The position numbers and the translations under genes were made by a program. A DNA stretch of 64,000 bases from Aeromicrobium sp. 9AM (GTDB lineage Bacteria; Actinomycetota; Actinomycetes; Propionibacteriales; Nocardioidaceae). The DNA is taken from assembly GCF_902506105.1 (NCBI RefSeq), contig NZ_LR733304.1, positions 1,659,458-1,723,457 on the forward strand, written 5' to 3'. This document shows, one piece after another, positions 24,044-34,486 of the stretch; positions within the stretch are counted from its first letter, which is position 1; each line of letters opens with the position of its first letter. Below the pieces are notes generated by a model, which saw only the letters and a program-made list of their open reading frames with translations, had not been told where the DNA came from and searched no databases.

Positions 24044-25054
24044 ATGGATCTCACGACCTTCTGGTTCATCCTGATCGCCGTCTTGTGGGTCGGCTACCTC
24101 GTCCTCGAGGGATTCGACTTCGGTGTCGGGATGCTCGTCGGCGCCCTCGCGCAGGACGACGACGAGCGCCGCGTGCTCATCAACACCATCGGCCCGCTCT
24201 GGGACGGCAACGAGGTGTGGCTGCTGGTCGCCGGCGGTGCCACATTCGCCGCGTTCCCCGAGTGGTACGCCACGCTCTTCAGCGGGTTCTACCTGCCGTT
24301 GCTCCTGATCCTGATGGCCCTGATCGTGCGCGGAGTGGCGTTCGAGTACCGCGGCAAGCGCAGCGACCCCACGTGGCGTCGCAACTGGGACCTCGCGATC
24401 ATCTCGGCGTCAGCCGTGCCCGCCCTCCTGTGGGGCGTCGCCCTGGCCAACATCGTCCACGGCGTCCCGATCACCGCCGACAAGGAGTACGCCGGATCGT
24501 TCTTCGACCTGCTGAACCCGTACGCCCTGCTGGGCGGACTCGTCACGTTGACTGTCTTCTTCGTCCACGGCGCGATCTTCGTCGCGCTCAAGACGGTCGG
24601 TGACATACGGGTCCGCGCCAAGTCGCTCGCTCTGAGGTCAGGTCTGGTCGCCGCGGTCCTGGCAGTCACCTTCATCGTCTGGACCGGCTTCGACCAGGGC
24701 GAGCTGCTGGTGTGGCTGCTTGGCCTCGCCGGCGCGGTGACCTTCGTCCTGGCCTTCGGCGCCACGGTGGGCGATCGGGACGGGTGGGCGTTCGCATTCA
24801 CGTCCGCGACGATCGCTCTCGTCGCGATCATGCTCTTCGTGGGCCTGTTCCCCGACGTCATGCCCTCGTCGTTGAACCCCGCCTGGAACCTCACCACATC
24901 CAACGCCTCGTCGACGCACTACACGCTCGTCATCATGTCCTGGGTCGCCGTCGTCTTCACGCCGATCGTCCTGATGTACCAAGCCTGGTCCTACTGGGTG
25001 TTCCGCCAGCGAATCGGCGTCCAGCACATCCCAGCCCAGACCTCGGTGCAGTGA
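24044..25054 (+). CDS. cydB: Cytochrome bd oxidase subunit II
   Basis: 336 residues, eight membrane helices, starts MDLTTFWFILIAVLWVGYLVLEGFDFG; the motif GFDFGVGML is typical of CydB, as is GPLWDGNEVWLL. It forms the oxidase with CydA and does not itself bind haem in most members. Its stop overlaps the GTG of cydD by four bases. Confidence 0.97.
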   Translation: MDLTTFWFILIAVLWVGYLVLEGFDFGVGMLVGALAQDDDERRVLINTIGPLWDGNEVWLLVAGGATFAAFPEWYATLFSGFYLPLLLILMALIVRGVAFEYRGKRSDPTWRRNWDLAIISASAVPALLWGVALANIVHGVPITADKEYAGSFFDLLNPYALLGGLVTLTVFFVHGAIFVALKTVGDIRVRAKSLALRSGLVAAVLAVTFIVWTGFDQGELLVWLLGLAGAVTFVLAFGATVGDRDGWAFAFTSATIALVAIMLFVGLFPDVMPSSLNPAWNLTTSNASSTHYTLVIMSWVAVVFTPIVLMYQAWSYWVFRQRIGVQHIPAQTSVQ

Positions 25055-26670
25055 AGCCCCTCGACCCGCGACTGGTACGGCGGTCGCGCACCGTCCGGCA
25101 CTATCTCCTCGCCGGTGTCGCGCTGGGAATCCTGACTGCTCTTCTCGTCGTCACCCAGGCGTACGCCATCGCGGCGACGGTGGCCCGGCTGTTCGACGGC
25201 CGTCCCGTCGCCTCGGTGGCCGCGCTGGTCGGCCTGTGCCTCGGGGCCCGCGCCGTCGTCGAGTGGTGCCACTCGATCGTCGCGACGCGGGCGGCGGGCG
25301 CCCTCAAGTCCGAGCTGAGATGCGAGATCCTCAACGACCTCGTCGATCCCCGACGGCTGGGTCCCGCTCCCCGGAGCTCGCGAGTCATCGTGCTGCTGGG
25401 TCGCGGGCTCGACGCGTTCGACGGGTACGTCGGGCGCTACCTCCCCCAGACGATCCTCGCCACGGTCGTCCCGGTGATCGTGGTCATCGCGGTCATGTCG
25501 GTCGATCCGCTGTCGGCCGTCATTATCGGCCTGAGCCTGCCGCTGAGCATCGTGTTCATGGTGCTGGTGGGCCTCGCGACCCGTGACAAGCTCGATCGGC
25601 GCTGGGCTGCCTTGCAACGTCTCGGTCAGCACTTTGCCAACGTCCTTGACGGGCTCGTCATCCTCAAGGTGTTCGGCCGCGACCAGACGGCTGGGCTGCG
25701 GGCCGTCGGCGAGCGCCACCGCAAGGAGACGATCCGTTCGCTGCGCGTCGCGTTCCTGTCCTCCCTCGTCCTGGAGCTGGTCGCGACGCTCTCGGTCGCC
25801 CTCATCGCGGTGAGCGTCGGCCTGCGCGTCGTGGACGACCGCATGAGCCTGCAGGACGCACTGACCGTGCTGCTGCTCGCCCCCGAGGCGTACCTACCGA
25901 TCCGGCGACTCGGCGCCATGTTCCACGACAGCAAGCAGGGCGTCGAGGCGGCGTCCGAAGCCCTGGACCTGCTCGACCACGACCGCCACACCGGCCACCT
26001 GAAGGCACCCGACCCGGGAACCTCGACGATCCGCTTGCATCACGTCACGGTCGAGTTCCCCGGACGTACGACGCCCGCGCTGCACCTGGCCGACGAGACC
26101 ATCCGGCCCGGGGAGTTCGTCGCCCTGGCCGGTCCCAGCGGGAGCGGCAAGTCGACCCTTCTCGACGTCCTGATGTCGTTCCTCGTGCCCACGTCAGGGC
26201 ATGTGACCGTCGGCGGCATCGACCTCGCCGAGATCGATCCGGACGACTGGAGGCGCCACATCGCCTGGGTCCCCCAGATCCCCGGCATCATCGACGGCAC
26301 CGTGGCGGACAACGTCCGCATGTCGAACGTCATTGCCACCGAGCTCGACGTCGCGCGCGCTCTGGCCGACGCAGGCGCAGCCGACCTCTCGCCCACACGC
26401 CGGATCAGCGAGACCGCGGACGACATCTCCGCGGGCGAGCGACGGCGCATCGCAATCGCTCGGGCCCTTCTTCGCGTACGCGTCGGAGGCGCGCGGCTCG
26501 TGCTGCTCGACGAGCCGACGGCCGGCCTCGACGCAACCCGCGAAGCCACGATCCTCACATCTCTTCGCGCCCTGGAGGTCACCGTCCTGGTTGTGGCGCA
26601 CCGCCCGGAGACGATCGCCGCCGCTGACCGCGTGATCCAGGTCGAGACCTGCGAGCTGATGCCGGTATGA
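25051..26670 (+). CDS. cydD: ABC exporter CydD (thiol export for cytochrome bd assembly)
   Basis: 539-residue half-transporter with six N-terminal helices and a nucleotide-binding domain: Walker A GPSGSGKST, Q loop WVPQIPGII, signature region DISAGERRR (variant of LSGGQ) and Walker B LVLLDEPTAGLD. CydDC exports glutathione/cysteine (in E. coli) to keep the periplasm reduced for cytochrome bd assembly. GTG start at 25051 gives a GTGA overlap with cydB. Confidence 0.95.
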   Translation: MKPLDPRLVRRSRTVRHYLLAGVALGILTALLVVTQAYAIAATVARLFDGRPVASVAALVGLCLGARAVVEWCHSIVATRAAGALKSELRCEILNDLVDPRRLGPAPRSSRVIVLLGRGLDAFDGYVGRYLPQTILATVVPVIVVIAVMSVDPLSAVIIGLSLPLSIVFMVLVGLATRDKLDRRWAALQRLGQHFANVLDGLVILKVFGRDQTAGLRAVGERHRKETIRSLRVAFLSSLVLELVATLSVALIAVSVGLRVVDDRMSLQDALTVLLLAPEAYLPIRRLGAMFHDSKQGVEAASEALDLLDHDRHTGHLKAPDPGTSTIRLHHVTVEFPGRTTPALHLADETIRPGEFVALAGPSGSGKSTLLDVLMSFLVPTSGHVTVGGIDLAEIDPDDWRRHIAWVPQIPGIIDGTVADNVRMSNVIATELDVARALADAGAADLSPTRRISETADDISAGERRRIAIARALLRVRVGGARLVLLDEPTAGLDATREATILTSLRALEVTVLVVAHRPETIAAADRVIQVETCELMPV

Positions 26671-28271
26671 AGCGCCTTCTCGGTGGCGTGACGCTCGGGA
26701 TCGCCGCACAGTTGTCGTCGATCGGACTCCTGCTGACGTCCGCCTGGCTCATCGTCCGGGCAGCCGAACACCCGCCCGTGCTCTACCTGATGGTGGCGAT
26801 CGTGTCGGTCCGGTTCTTCGGCGTCGGCCGCGCCGCCTTCCACTACGGCGAGCGCCTGCTGACGCACGATGTCGCACTGCGCGGCACTGTCCTTGAACGC
26901 CTCCGGGTCTATCGGCTGCTCGACCGCGCGGCGCCTTGGGGCCTGGCACGGCACCGTCGCGGCGACCTGGTCGACAGAATCGTCGGCGACGTCGAATCTG
27001 CGCAGGACCGGCTGCTCCGTCTCCGGCTCCCATGGCTCTACGCCATCGTGTCGAGCTCAGCGGTGGTCGCGCTCCTCTCCTTCATCGCCCCCGCGATCGC
27101 AATGACGCTGGCCGTGCACGTGACCGTGTGCGCCGCGTTCGCCCGCTTGGTCGTAGCGCGCCTGTCGCACGCTGCACGCTCGCGATCGAACTCGCTGCGG
27201 GGAGCGATGTCCGCAGACGCATCAGCGCTGGTGCTGACCTCGCGTGACCTGGTGGCGCACGGATTGGCGGTCGACGTCGCCACGCGCGCCACCCGCAGCG
27301 CGGACGACCTTGCAGCCACCCAGCGGACCGACGCCCGCGCCGCCGGTGCCGGCACCGCGTTCGTGCTCGCGTCGACCGGAGCCACCATCCTGGTCCTCAG
27401 CACGTTGGCAGGCGGCATTGCTCCCGTTCTCGTCGGTGTCGTGCTGCTGGCACCGGTCGCGCTCATCGAACCGTTGCAGTCACTGGTCGACGCTGAGCGC
27501 CTCCGCCCGGAGATCGTCGCCGCGCACGAACGGCTGGCCGACCTGGCGAGCCTGCCCGCGCCCATCGAGGATCCGGTCGTGCTGGGCCCCCTTCCGGCGG
27601 GTGGCGACCTCGTGGTCGACGAGCTGGTCGTCGGCTGGGATCGACCCGCCGCTGCACCCGTCTCGTTCGCCGTCCGCACCGGTGAGCTCGTCGGGCTCAC
27701 CGGGCCCAGCGGCGTCGGCAAAAGCACGCTCGCCATGACCCTCCTGCGCCTGATTGCGCCGCAGTCCGGCTCCGTGACGTTGGGAGGCGTCGACTTCTCA
27801 CACCTCGCGGGCTCAGATGTCCGTACGCGTGTCGGCATGACGGGACAGGACGACATCGTGTTCGACACGACGATTCGCGAGAACCTCAAGGTGGCCGACC
27901 CGGAAGCTGCTGTCGGCGCAATGCACGATGCGCTTCGACGAGCCGGCCTGGAGCGCTTCGTCGCAGCCCTGCCGAAGGGACTCGACACCCCCGTCGGCGA
28001 GAACGGCAACGAGCTCAGCGGCGGGGAGCGTCAACGGCTGGGCATTGCGCGACTGCTCCTGGCCCGCCACGACATCCTCGTCCTCGACGAGCCGACCGAG
28101 CACCTCGACGAAGCCACGGCTACCGACGTCATGCGTGACATCGTGCAGTTGAGCACCGATCACGGCGTGCTGCTGATCTCCCACTCCCCTGCCGCTCTGG
28201 CCCGCTGCACCCGGATCGTCCTGCTGCAGCCGCCTGTCGAGACTCGGAGTGCCACGCATGTCGCGGCGTAG
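26667..28271 (+). CDS. cydC: ABC exporter CydC
   Basis: 534-residue partner of CydD: six helices, then Walker A GPSGVGKST, signature LSGGERQR and Walker B ILVLDEPTEHLD with a following His-switch SHS. The signature is canonical here, unlike in CydD. ATGA overlap with cydD. Ends one base before a convergent DUF1003 gene. Confidence 0.95.
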   Translation: MKRLLGGVTLGIAAQLSSIGLLLTSAWLIVRAAEHPPVLYLMVAIVSVRFFGVGRAAFHYGERLLTHDVALRGTVLERLRVYRLLDRAAPWGLARHRRGDLVDRIVGDVESAQDRLLRLRLPWLYAIVSSSAVVALLSFIAPAIAMTLAVHVTVCAAFARLVVARLSHAARSRSNSLRGAMSADASALVLTSRDLVAHGLAVDVATRATRSADDLAATQRTDARAAGAGTAFVLASTGATILVLSTLAGGIAPVLVGVVLLAPVALIEPLQSLVDAERLRPEIVAAHERLADLASLPAPIEDPVVLGPLPAGGDLVVDELVVGWDRPAAAPVSFAVRTGELVGLTGPSGVGKSTLAMTLLRLIAPQSGSVTLGGVDFSHLAGSDVRTRVGMTGQDDIVFDTTIRENLKVADPEAAVGAMHDALRRAGLERFVAALPKGLDTPVGENGNELSGGERQRLGIARLLLARHDILVLDEPTEHLDEATATDVMRDIVQLSTDHGVLLISHSPAALARCTRIVLLQPPVETRSATHVAA

Positions 28272-28272
28272 C

Positions 28273-28692
28273 TCAGCTGGGCCGCGTGCCGTCGTCGATG
28301 ATGATCCGACGGTGCAGCTCAGTCGTCAGTGTGTGGATGGCACGGGTGATCTCCGTGTTGGTCTTGAGCTCGAGCTCCTGCTCGACGAAATCGTGCTCGG
28401 CCTTGGCCTTCTGGAACGCGGCCTGCCGGTTCTGACCGATCATGACGAACGTCGACAGGAAGATCGCCTCGAGCGAGACGACCAGCGTCAAGGTCGGCCA
28501 CGGACTGCCTTCGGCGAACACCATCCATGCCGCGAAGACCACCGCGTGGATGTAGACGAACGGCATCGAACCCGCGAACGCCGTGATCGCGTCAGCGATG
28601 CGGAGCTGCGCATCGTCGAGTCTCGTCTGGTGGAAGGCGATCACGGCAGGATGACGAGGTCTGGACACGGTCGGCTCGACTGGTTCACTCAT
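28273..28692 (-). CDS. DUF1003 family membrane protein
   Basis: 139 residues: soluble N-terminus with ITAFAGSMPFVYIHA (DUF1003 signature FAGSMxFxxxH), two membrane helices (about 45-66, 75-95), and a C-terminal helical tail (QKAKAEHDFVEQELELK). Function unknown. It is divergent from a PNPOx-like gene, with 68 bp between starts containing only a GGGAC half-site. Confidence 0.88.
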   Translation of the reverse strand: MSEPVEPTVSRPRHPAVIAFHQTRLDDAQLRIADAITAFAGSMPFVYIHAVVFAAWMVFAEGSPWPTLTLVVSLEAIFLSTFVMIGQNRQAAFQKAKAEHDFVEQELELKTNTEITRAIHTLTTELHRRIIIDDGTRPS

Positions 28693-28760
28693 GAGGAAAC
28701 TCCTGGTTCGCGGGACTACTGGAAGTATGGGCTCAACTCGACACGAGGACGGACAGCGCC

Positions 28761-29186
28761 ATGACCACACCCGATGATCGCTCGCACGGCTCGATCGTCG
28801 AGCTGCCTGAAAATGAGTGCCTCGCGCTTCTGGAGACCACGACGGTCGGCCGGATCGCCTTCGTCGACGGCCAGGGCCAGCAGCTCGTTCCAGTGAACTT
28901 CGCGGTGATGAACGGCGCCATCTACTTCCGCACGTTGCCAGGCGGCTTCCTCGCGCAGCTCGCTCGCGGCCACGACGATGTCGCGTTCGGCGTCGACCAC
29001 CAGGACGTGTTCCGACACGGCTGGAACGTCACGGTTCGCGGAAGCGCGCGAGAGGTCGAGGATCGGGCGACGATCAATCAGGTCCTGTCCAACCACAGAT
29101 TGGAGCCGTGGGCGGGAGGAGTGCGACCTCTGGTGATCAAGGTCAGCCCCACGTCGATCGCCGGCCGGAAGGTGTCTGTTCGCTGA
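28761..29186 (+). CDS. Pyridoxamine 5'-phosphate oxidase-like flavin-binding protein
   Basis: 141 residues of the split-barrel PNPOx family, with the start IVELPENECLALLETTTVGRI (family signature), VPVNFAVMNGAIYFRT and PLVIKVSPTSIAGRKV. Such proteins bind FMN or F420 and reduce small substrates; several belong to the DosR regulon in M. tuberculosis. The 68-bp promoter gap has GGGACTACTGG (28712), only a half box, so control by DevR is uncertain. Confidence 0.88.
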   Translation: MTTPDDRSHGSIVELPENECLALLETTTVGRIAFVDGQGQQLVPVNFAVMNGAIYFRTLPGGFLAQLARGHDDVAFGVDHQDVFRHGWNVTVRGSAREVEDRATINQVLSNHRLEPWAGGVRPLVIKVSPTSIAGRKVSVR

Positions 29187-29193
29187 GGCCGAC

Positions 29194-30174
29194 CTACCGC
29201 GCGACGGGATCCACCGTCCGGGTCCAGTGGCAGTCCATGCCCTCACGCGAACGCGAGACGGTGGTGCCGGCTCGACCGGCCAGCATGGCGTCGATGTCCT
29301 GGAGCGACCCGATGACGGCCGTTCCGGACGTCTCGTGGGCGAACTGCACGGCAGCGCGGACCTTCGGTCCCATCGATCCGGCCGGGAAAGCATCGGGATC
29401 GAGCGCATCGGGGTGCGCCCGCACGATCCGACGTTCGTCGTCACCGTGCCAGTCGAGGTAGACGCCGTCGACGTCCGTGGCGATGATCAGCAGGTCGGCG
29501 TGGAGGTCACGAGCCAAGACGGCACTGGCGAGGTCCTTGTCGATGACGGCCTCCACTCCCATCAGCACGTCTCCAGGAGCGTTCGGCAGGTCGGGAGGTG
29601 TACGCAGAGTCGGCACTCCCCCGCCACCGGCACAGATAACCACAGCCCGTTTCTCCAGCAACCATTGGATCGGCTGCAGCTCGACGATCCGATGTGGACG
29701 CGGAGACGGGACCACCCGTCGCATCCACGTGCCGTCGCGCTTCATCGTCCAACCGTTCTGCTCTGCGGCGGCCGCGGCGGCCTCGTCGGCGTATCCGGGG
29801 CCCACGAACTTGGTCGGATCATGAAAAGCCGGGTCGCGCGCGTCGACCTCCGTCCTGGTCACCAGCGTTGTCACCACGCGATGGTTGCCGAGCTGGTTGC
29901 CGAGCTCCTGCTCGATGAGGTAACCGATCATGCCTTCGGTCGAGGCGCCGAGCACGTCGAACGGGTACTCGCTGACATGGTCGTACGCCGCCGCCTGCAG
30001 CGCCAACAACCCGATCTGGGGGCCATTGCCATGCGACACGATCAGCTCGTGCTCCGCCGCGATGCGGGCAAGCGGCCCACAGGCCGCTGCGATCGACGCG
30101 CGCTGGTTGGCGACGGTCATCTGCTGATCACGGCGAAGGATCGCGTTTCCCCCCAGTGCGACCACGACGCGCAT
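29194..30174 (-). CDS. arcC: Carbamate kinase
   Basis: 326 residues of the amino-acid-kinase fold: VVVALGGNAI at the start, SHGNGPQIGLLALQ, CAGGGGVPT, DKDLASAVLARDL and GSMGPKVRAAV. It makes ATP from carbamoyl phosphate and ADP, the energy-yielding step of the arginine deiminase pathway. Last gene of the six-gene USP-flavodoxin-arcDA-argF-arcC operon; the ATG shares one base with the stop of the upstream transcarbamylase (TGATG). Confidence 0.95.
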   Translation of the reverse strand: MRVVVALGGNAILRRDQQMTVANQRASIAAACGPLARIAAEHELIVSHGNGPQIGLLALQAAAYDHVSEYPFDVLGASTEGMIGYLIEQELGNQLGNHRVVTTLVTRTEVDARDPAFHDPTKFVGPGYADEAAAAAAEQNGWTMKRDGTWMRRVVPSPRPHRIVELQPIQWLLEKRAVVICAGGGGVPTLRTPPDLPNAPGDVLMGVEAVIDKDLASAVLARDLHADLLIIATDVDGVYLDWHGDDERRIVRAHPDALDPDAFPAGSMGPKVRAAVQFAHETSGTAVIGSLQDIDAMLAGRAGTTVSRSREGMDCHWTRTVDPVAR

Positions 30175-31217
30175 CAGCTCTCCAACGTGGCGACCAAGAT
30201 CGCCTTGATCGTGTGCATCCGGTTCTCCGCTTGATCGAAGACGATCGACTGCGGCGACTCGAACACCTCGTCGGTGACCTCGAGCGCCTCACGACCCGTC
30301 TCGGTGAAGATCTTGTGGCCGATCTCGGTGCGCCGGTCGTGGAACGCCGGCAGACAGTGCATGAAGGCCGTGTCAGGGCGGCCGGTCAGAGCCATGAGTG
30401 ACGCGTTGACCTGATAGTCGTTCAGCAGCTCGAGGCGACTGGTCCACACCGACTCGGGCTCGCCCATCGAGACCCACACGTCGGTGTAGACGAAGTCGAC
30501 ACCGGCCAGGGCCTGCGCGGGGTCGCTCGTCTGGAGCAACGATGCGCCCGTCGTCTGGGCGATCGCAGCAGCCGCCGACATGACCTCCGTCGAGTTCCAC
30601 AGCGACTCCGGACCGACCATCCGCACGTCCATCCCCGACATGGCTCCGGCGATGAGCAACGAGTTGCCCACGTTGTTGCGGGCATCCCCGACGTATGCGA
30701 ACGAGATCTCATCGGCCGGCTTGCCGCTGTGCTCCAGCATCGTGAAGACGTCGCACAGCGACTGGGTGGGGTGCCACGTGTCGCTCAGCCCGTTCCAGAC
30801 CGGGACGCCGGACGACCGCGCGAGCTCCTCGATATTGGCGTGCGCGAAGCCGCGGTACTCGATGCCGTCGAACATCCGGCCGAGAACACGTCCGGTGTCC
30901 TTGACCGACTCCTTGTGGCCCAGCTGCGAGCCGGTCGGATCCAGATACGTGACGTGGGCACCTTGGTCGTGGGCCGCGACCTCGAACGCGCACCGCGTCC
31001 GGGTTGAGTTCTTGGCGAACACGAGGGCGATGTTGCGACCTCGGAGCCGCTGGACCTCGCGGCGGTGCCGCTTGTCTTCCTTGAGCTCCTGCGTCAGCTG
31101 CAGCAGACCGGCCCACTGGTCGATCGTGAGGTCCTGTTCCTTGGTGATGCTCTTGCCGGCAAGACCCAGGTGGGCCTTCGGGACCTCGTAGCCGAGGTTG
31201 GGATCCAGGAGTGTCAT
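30174..31217 (-). CDS. arcB: Catabolic ornithine carbamoyltransferase
   Basis: 347 residues: carbamoyl-phosphate loop [34 protein letters not shown], and ornithine-binding HCLPAFHD. Converts citrulline plus phosphate to ornithine plus carbamoyl phosphate in the arginine deiminase pathway. Placement between arcA and arcC and not with arginine biosynthesis genes makes the catabolic role clear. ATG overlaps the arcA stop (ATGA 31214-31217); a longer frame upstream is out-of-gene readthrough. Confidence 0.95.
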   Translation of the reverse strand: MTLLDPNLGYEVPKAHLGLAGKSITKEQDLTIDQWAGLLQLTQELKEDKRHRREVQRLRGRNIALVFAKNSTRTRCAFEVAAHDQGAHVTYLDPTGSQLGHKESVKDTGRVLGRMFDGIEYRGFAHANIEELARSSGVPVWNGLSDTWHPTQSLCDVFTMLEHSGKPADEISFAYVGDARNNVGNSLLIAGAMSGMDVRMVGPESLWNSTEVMSAAAAIAQTTGASLLQTSDPAQALAGVDFVYTDVWVSMGEPESVWTSRLELLNDYQVNASLMALTGRPDTAFMHCLPAFHDRRTEIGHKIFTETGREALEVTDEVFESPQSIVFDQAENRMHTIKAILVATLES

Positions 31218-32440
31218 GACGACACCGCCTCTCGTGAGATGGGACAGGTCATGCACCGCGGCCCGCCCCGGCCGCGACCGAGCTCCGAGCCGACGACGGG
31301 GATCACCTCGATGCCGTTCTCCGTCAGATAGCGATTCGTGAAGGTGTTGCGCTCGTAGCCCATGACGACGCCAGGAGCGATCGCCAGGAAGTTGTTGCCG
31401 TCGTCCCACTGCTCGCGGGCTGCGGTCATCCGGTTGGTTGGCACCTGGAGCACCCTGACCTTGTCGATCTCGAGCGCCTCGCCGATCGCCGCGAACAGCT
31501 CGCGGTTCTCGCGGACCTCGTAGTGACCGACTCGTCCGACGGGTGTCAGCGTGAACGACCTGAGCTCGTCGGGCAGGTAGGGATAGACGCAGAAGGCGTC
31601 CCTGTCGACCATCGTCATCGCGGTGTCGAGGTGCATGAAGGCACGTTCCTTGGGCAGCTCGACGACGATGACCCGGTCGGCGGTCCCCGTCTCGAACAGG
31701 CGTCGGGCCAGGACTTCCACGCCTTGCGGGGTGGTGCGCTCCCCCATCCCGATCATCACGGTCTGGTTGCCCAGCACCGTGATGTCGCCGCCCTCGATCG
31801 TCGCCGGTCGATGCGGGATCGAGTCGTTGCCGTAGAGCATCGTCATGCCGGCGTCGCGGAACGTGGGATGGAAGTTGTAGATCACCCGGGAGTTGATGGT
31901 CTCTCTCTCCCGGGCCGCCTTGGCCATCGGGTTGATCGAGAGGCCACCGTAGATCCACGCGGAGTTGTCACGCTGGAACAGGTGATTCGGAAGGGGCCGC
32001 AGGACGAAGTCCTCGTCGTCGAGGTACTCCATCAGCAGGCTCGACGCGTGCAGGAGCGGTGCCACCTCACGCTTGAGCAATCCTCCGATCAGCATGTCGG
32101 CCAGGTCTGCCGCCGGCGTACCGGCGATGAGGGCGTCCAGCGGCGCGTCGAGCGCCGGGCCGAACTGGGTGGCCGTCGTGAGCCGATCCTGCAGGAACTC
32201 GCGGGCTCCCGGTTGGTCCAGAGCCTCGGCCAGCAGGGTGGCGAAGTGGTGGACCACGATGCCGCGGCCCTCCATCTGGGCGACGAAGGCATCGTGCTCC
32301 TCCCGTGCGCGCTCGGCCCACATGACGTCGTCGAAGAGCAGATCGTCCACGTTGTCCGGTGTCAGTCTGGAGAGCTCACTGCCGGGACGGTGCACGATGA
32401 CCTCGTGCAGCGTGCCGACTTCTGAGTTGACGCCGAGCAT
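31214..32440 (-). CDS. arcA: Arginine deiminase
   Basis: 408 residues; splits arginine to citrulline and ammonia. Family residues present: [13 protein letters not shown] (Arg/Asp), [24 protein letters not shown] (catalytic His), and the nucleophilic Cys399 in CMTCPISRE near the end. Length is normal. It begins one base after the arcD stop. Product ammonia can also buffer acid from fermentation. Confidence 0.97.
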   Translation of the reverse strand: MLGVNSEVGTLHEVIVHRPGSELSRLTPDNVDDLLFDDVMWAERAREEHDAFVAQMEGRGIVVHHFATLLAEALDQPGAREFLQDRLTTATQFGPALDAPLDALIAGTPAADLADMLIGGLLKREVAPLLHASSLLMEYLDDEDFVLRPLPNHLFQRDNSAWIYGGLSINPMAKAARERETINSRVIYNFHPTFRDAGMTMLYGNDSIPHRPATIEGGDITVLGNQTVMIGMGERTTPQGVEVLARRLFETGTADRVIVVELPKERAFMHLDTAMTMVDRDAFCVYPYLPDELRSFTLTPVGRVGHYEVRENRELFAAIGEALEIDKVRVLQVPTNRMTAAREQWDDGNNFLAIAPGVVMGYERNTFTNRYLTENGIEVIPVVGSELGRGRGGPRCMTCPISREAVSS

Positions 32441-32441
32441 G

Positions 32442-33857
32442 TCAGGCCACCGATCCGTCGTACGCGGGGACTGCTGCGGGCTCTGTCATGTGCCTGCGCT
32501 GAGACAGGTAGACCGGGACGCCGACCAGGAGTGCGCCACCGGTCATCAGGAACGGTCCCCACACGACGTACCAGGAGGCATCGACGTTGCGGGAGTAGTA
32601 GATGAACCCGATCGACGCAGCCACGGAGGCAACGGCGACGACCATGTCACGGGTGAAGTGCGCGGCGTTGCCCACCTCGCGATCCTTGAGGCGCCAGACG
32701 ATCTGCGCCAGGGCGGAGAACCCGAACGGGATCGCTGCGGTGATGCCGGTCATCAGCACCAGCGTCGTGAACACCGTCGAGCCGTTGGTGCCCCAGAAGC
32801 TGATGAGCACCGCGATCGACGCGAACAGGGTCGAGGAGACGATGCCGAACACCGGAGCACCGCGCGACGAGAGCTCGGCGAACTGCTTGGGGAAGAGTCC
32901 GTCCTTCGCGGCCGCCCTGGGCATCTCCGCGCAGATCATGGTCCAGCCGTTGAGGGCGCCAATGCCCGAGATGATGACGGCGATCGCCACCAGGTCCCCG
33001 GACCACGTGCCGCCGAAGATCGAGTTGGTGGCGACGGCGTACGACGCCTTGTTCTCGTCCAGCGCGAGCGCAGCCGTGGGCAGGATGCCGAAGACCGCTA
33101 TCAGCGACAACATGTAGACCACGGCGCTGGCTAGCGTCCCGAAGACGGTCGCGCGAGGGATGTTGTGCTTCGGGTCGCGTACGTTGGCCGCGGCCACGGC
33201 TGCGGTCTCGACGCCGAGGTACGCGAACAGGCAGATCGCCATCGCGCCCCCGATGGCCGACATGTTGGTGTCGCCACTGGTGTTCCAAGGCGTGAAGTTG
33301 CCCGCGCTGATGTAGAACAAGCCGATCGTCGCGAGGAACGCCAGGGGAAGGAACTTGAGCACGGTCGTGACGACCTGGAACGCGCCGACGTTACGGAGCC
33401 CACTGATGTTGACCGCCGCGGGGATCCAGAGCCCGGCGAACGCGATCAGGATGCTGACCGCGGTGCTGCCGCCCTTGTTGATGAAGTGCTCCACGTAGTA
33501 GACCCAGCCGACCGCGATGGCAGCATTGCCCGCCCACGCCGTGATCCAGTACGACCAGGCGTTGCCGAAGCCGACCCCGTTGCCGAATGCGGTACGGCTG
33601 TAGGCGTACGGGCCACCGTCAGCGGGGATGCGCCGGCTGAGCGCTGCGAACAGCAGTGCGAAGGCGATGGCGGCAACGCTCGCGATGGCCATGGCCAACA
33701 GGCTGATGGGGCCATAGGAGGCGAGCGAGTACGGCAGGCTGAAGATGCCGACGCCGATGATGCTGCCGACGATGAGAGCCGTTGACTGCGACAGTCCCAT
33801 CTTGTGATCGGTGCCGGCAGCTGAGTCGCTCGCCGGTCGATGGATCAAGCTGACCAT
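32442..33857 (-). CDS. arcD: Arginine/ornithine antiporter (APC family)
   Basis: 471 residues, about twelve membrane helices, with the APC signature [18 protein letters not shown] in helix 1. Its place ahead of arcA makes exchange of arginine for ornithine the likely function, needing no energy. AGGAG lies six bases before ATG 33857. A 58-bp gap after the flavodoxin gene contains no box, so it is probably cotranscribed from the upstream USP promoter. Confidence 0.92.
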   Translation of the reverse strand: MVSLIHRPASDSAAGTDHKMGLSQSTALIVGSIIGVGIFSLPYSLASYGPISLLAMAIASVAAIAFALLFAALSRRIPADGGPYAYSRTAFGNGVGFGNAWSYWITAWAGNAAIAVGWVYYVEHFINKGGSTAVSILIAFAGLWIPAAVNISGLRNVGAFQVVTTVLKFLPLAFLATIGLFYISAGNFTPWNTSGDTNMSAIGGAMAICLFAYLGVETAAVAAANVRDPKHNIPRATVFGTLASAVVYMLSLIAVFGILPTAALALDENKASYAVATNSIFGGTWSGDLVAIAVIISGIGALNGWTMICAEMPRAAAKDGLFPKQFAELSSRGAPVFGIVSSTLFASIAVLISFWGTNGSTVFTTLVLMTGITAAIPFGFSALAQIVWRLKDREVGNAAHFTRDMVVAVASVAASIGFIYYSRNVDASWYVVWGPFLMTGGALLVGVPVYLSQRRHMTEPAAVPAYDGSVA

Positions 33858-33915
33858 GATGTTCTCCTGGGTGTGATGTCTGACCTCCACAGTTGCGTCT
33901 GAGGAGGGTGTGGTC

Positions 33916-34485
33916 TCAGGGCAGTGCGTCCTCGTTCGAGGTGCCTTTGGTCCCGTCGGAAGGAGCCGGCACGACGGACAGCTGCTTGGCGATGTGATGT
34001 GCCCAGGCGTCGACCTCGTCCCAGTCGCGGTGGTCTCCAGGGATCGCGTGGACAGCCTTGACCACGGCACGTTCGACCCAGCTCAATCGCGACGTGTCGA
34101 GCCTGCCGCCAAAGACCTTGTGCTCGATGGCCTGTCCGGCCTGGACCATCGAGTCGGCAGAGATGATCTGCGCGTTCTCGGTCTCGACCTCCGAGACCGG
34201 ACCCGTGCTGAACAGCCAGAGATCGAACAGCGGAGCGTCCTTGAGGTAGGCGAGGGCGTGAGCCGCGGCCCGCATCCAGTGTCCGTAGTAGATCGCGCTG
34301 CCGAGGACGACGGCGTCGGCGTCGTCGAGAGCCCGGAGGTCCGAGAGCTCGGGCCGGATGACACGCCAGCCCAGCGGGAGGTCGTTGCCCAAGGTCCACG
34401 CCAGACGGTCCGCGATCTCGCAGGTCCCGCCATGCCGGCTGGCCGCGGCCACGACCAGCGTCCTGCAGGGGGCGACTGTGTCCAT
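33916..34485 (-). CDS. Flavodoxin-domain protein (HemG-like)
   Basis: 189 residues: FMN phosphate loop VVAAASRHGGTCEIADRLA, DADAVVLGSAIYYGHWM, and LWLFSTGPVSE, as in menaquinone-dependent protoporphyrinogen oxidase (HemG) type flavodoxins. It may be a redox carrier or a haem-synthesis oxidase active without oxygen. One base after the USP stop and followed by arcD, so part of the same operon. Confidence 0.85.
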   Translation of the reverse strand: MDTVAPCRTLVVAAASRHGGTCEIADRLAWTLGNDLPLGWRVIRPELSDLRALDDADAVVLGSAIYYGHWMRAAAHALAYLKDAPLFDLWLFSTGPVSEVETENAQIISADSMVQAGQAIEHKVFGGRLDTSRLSWVERAVVKAVHAIPGDHRDWDEVDAWAHHIAKQLSVVPAPSDGTKGTSNEDALP

Positions 34486-34486
34486 G

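Noticed and set aside
28712..28725. GGGACTACTGGAAG as a DosR box for the PNPOx-like and DUF1003 genes
   Set aside because: Only the left half matches (6 of 10) and no partner lies 22 bp away on either side.
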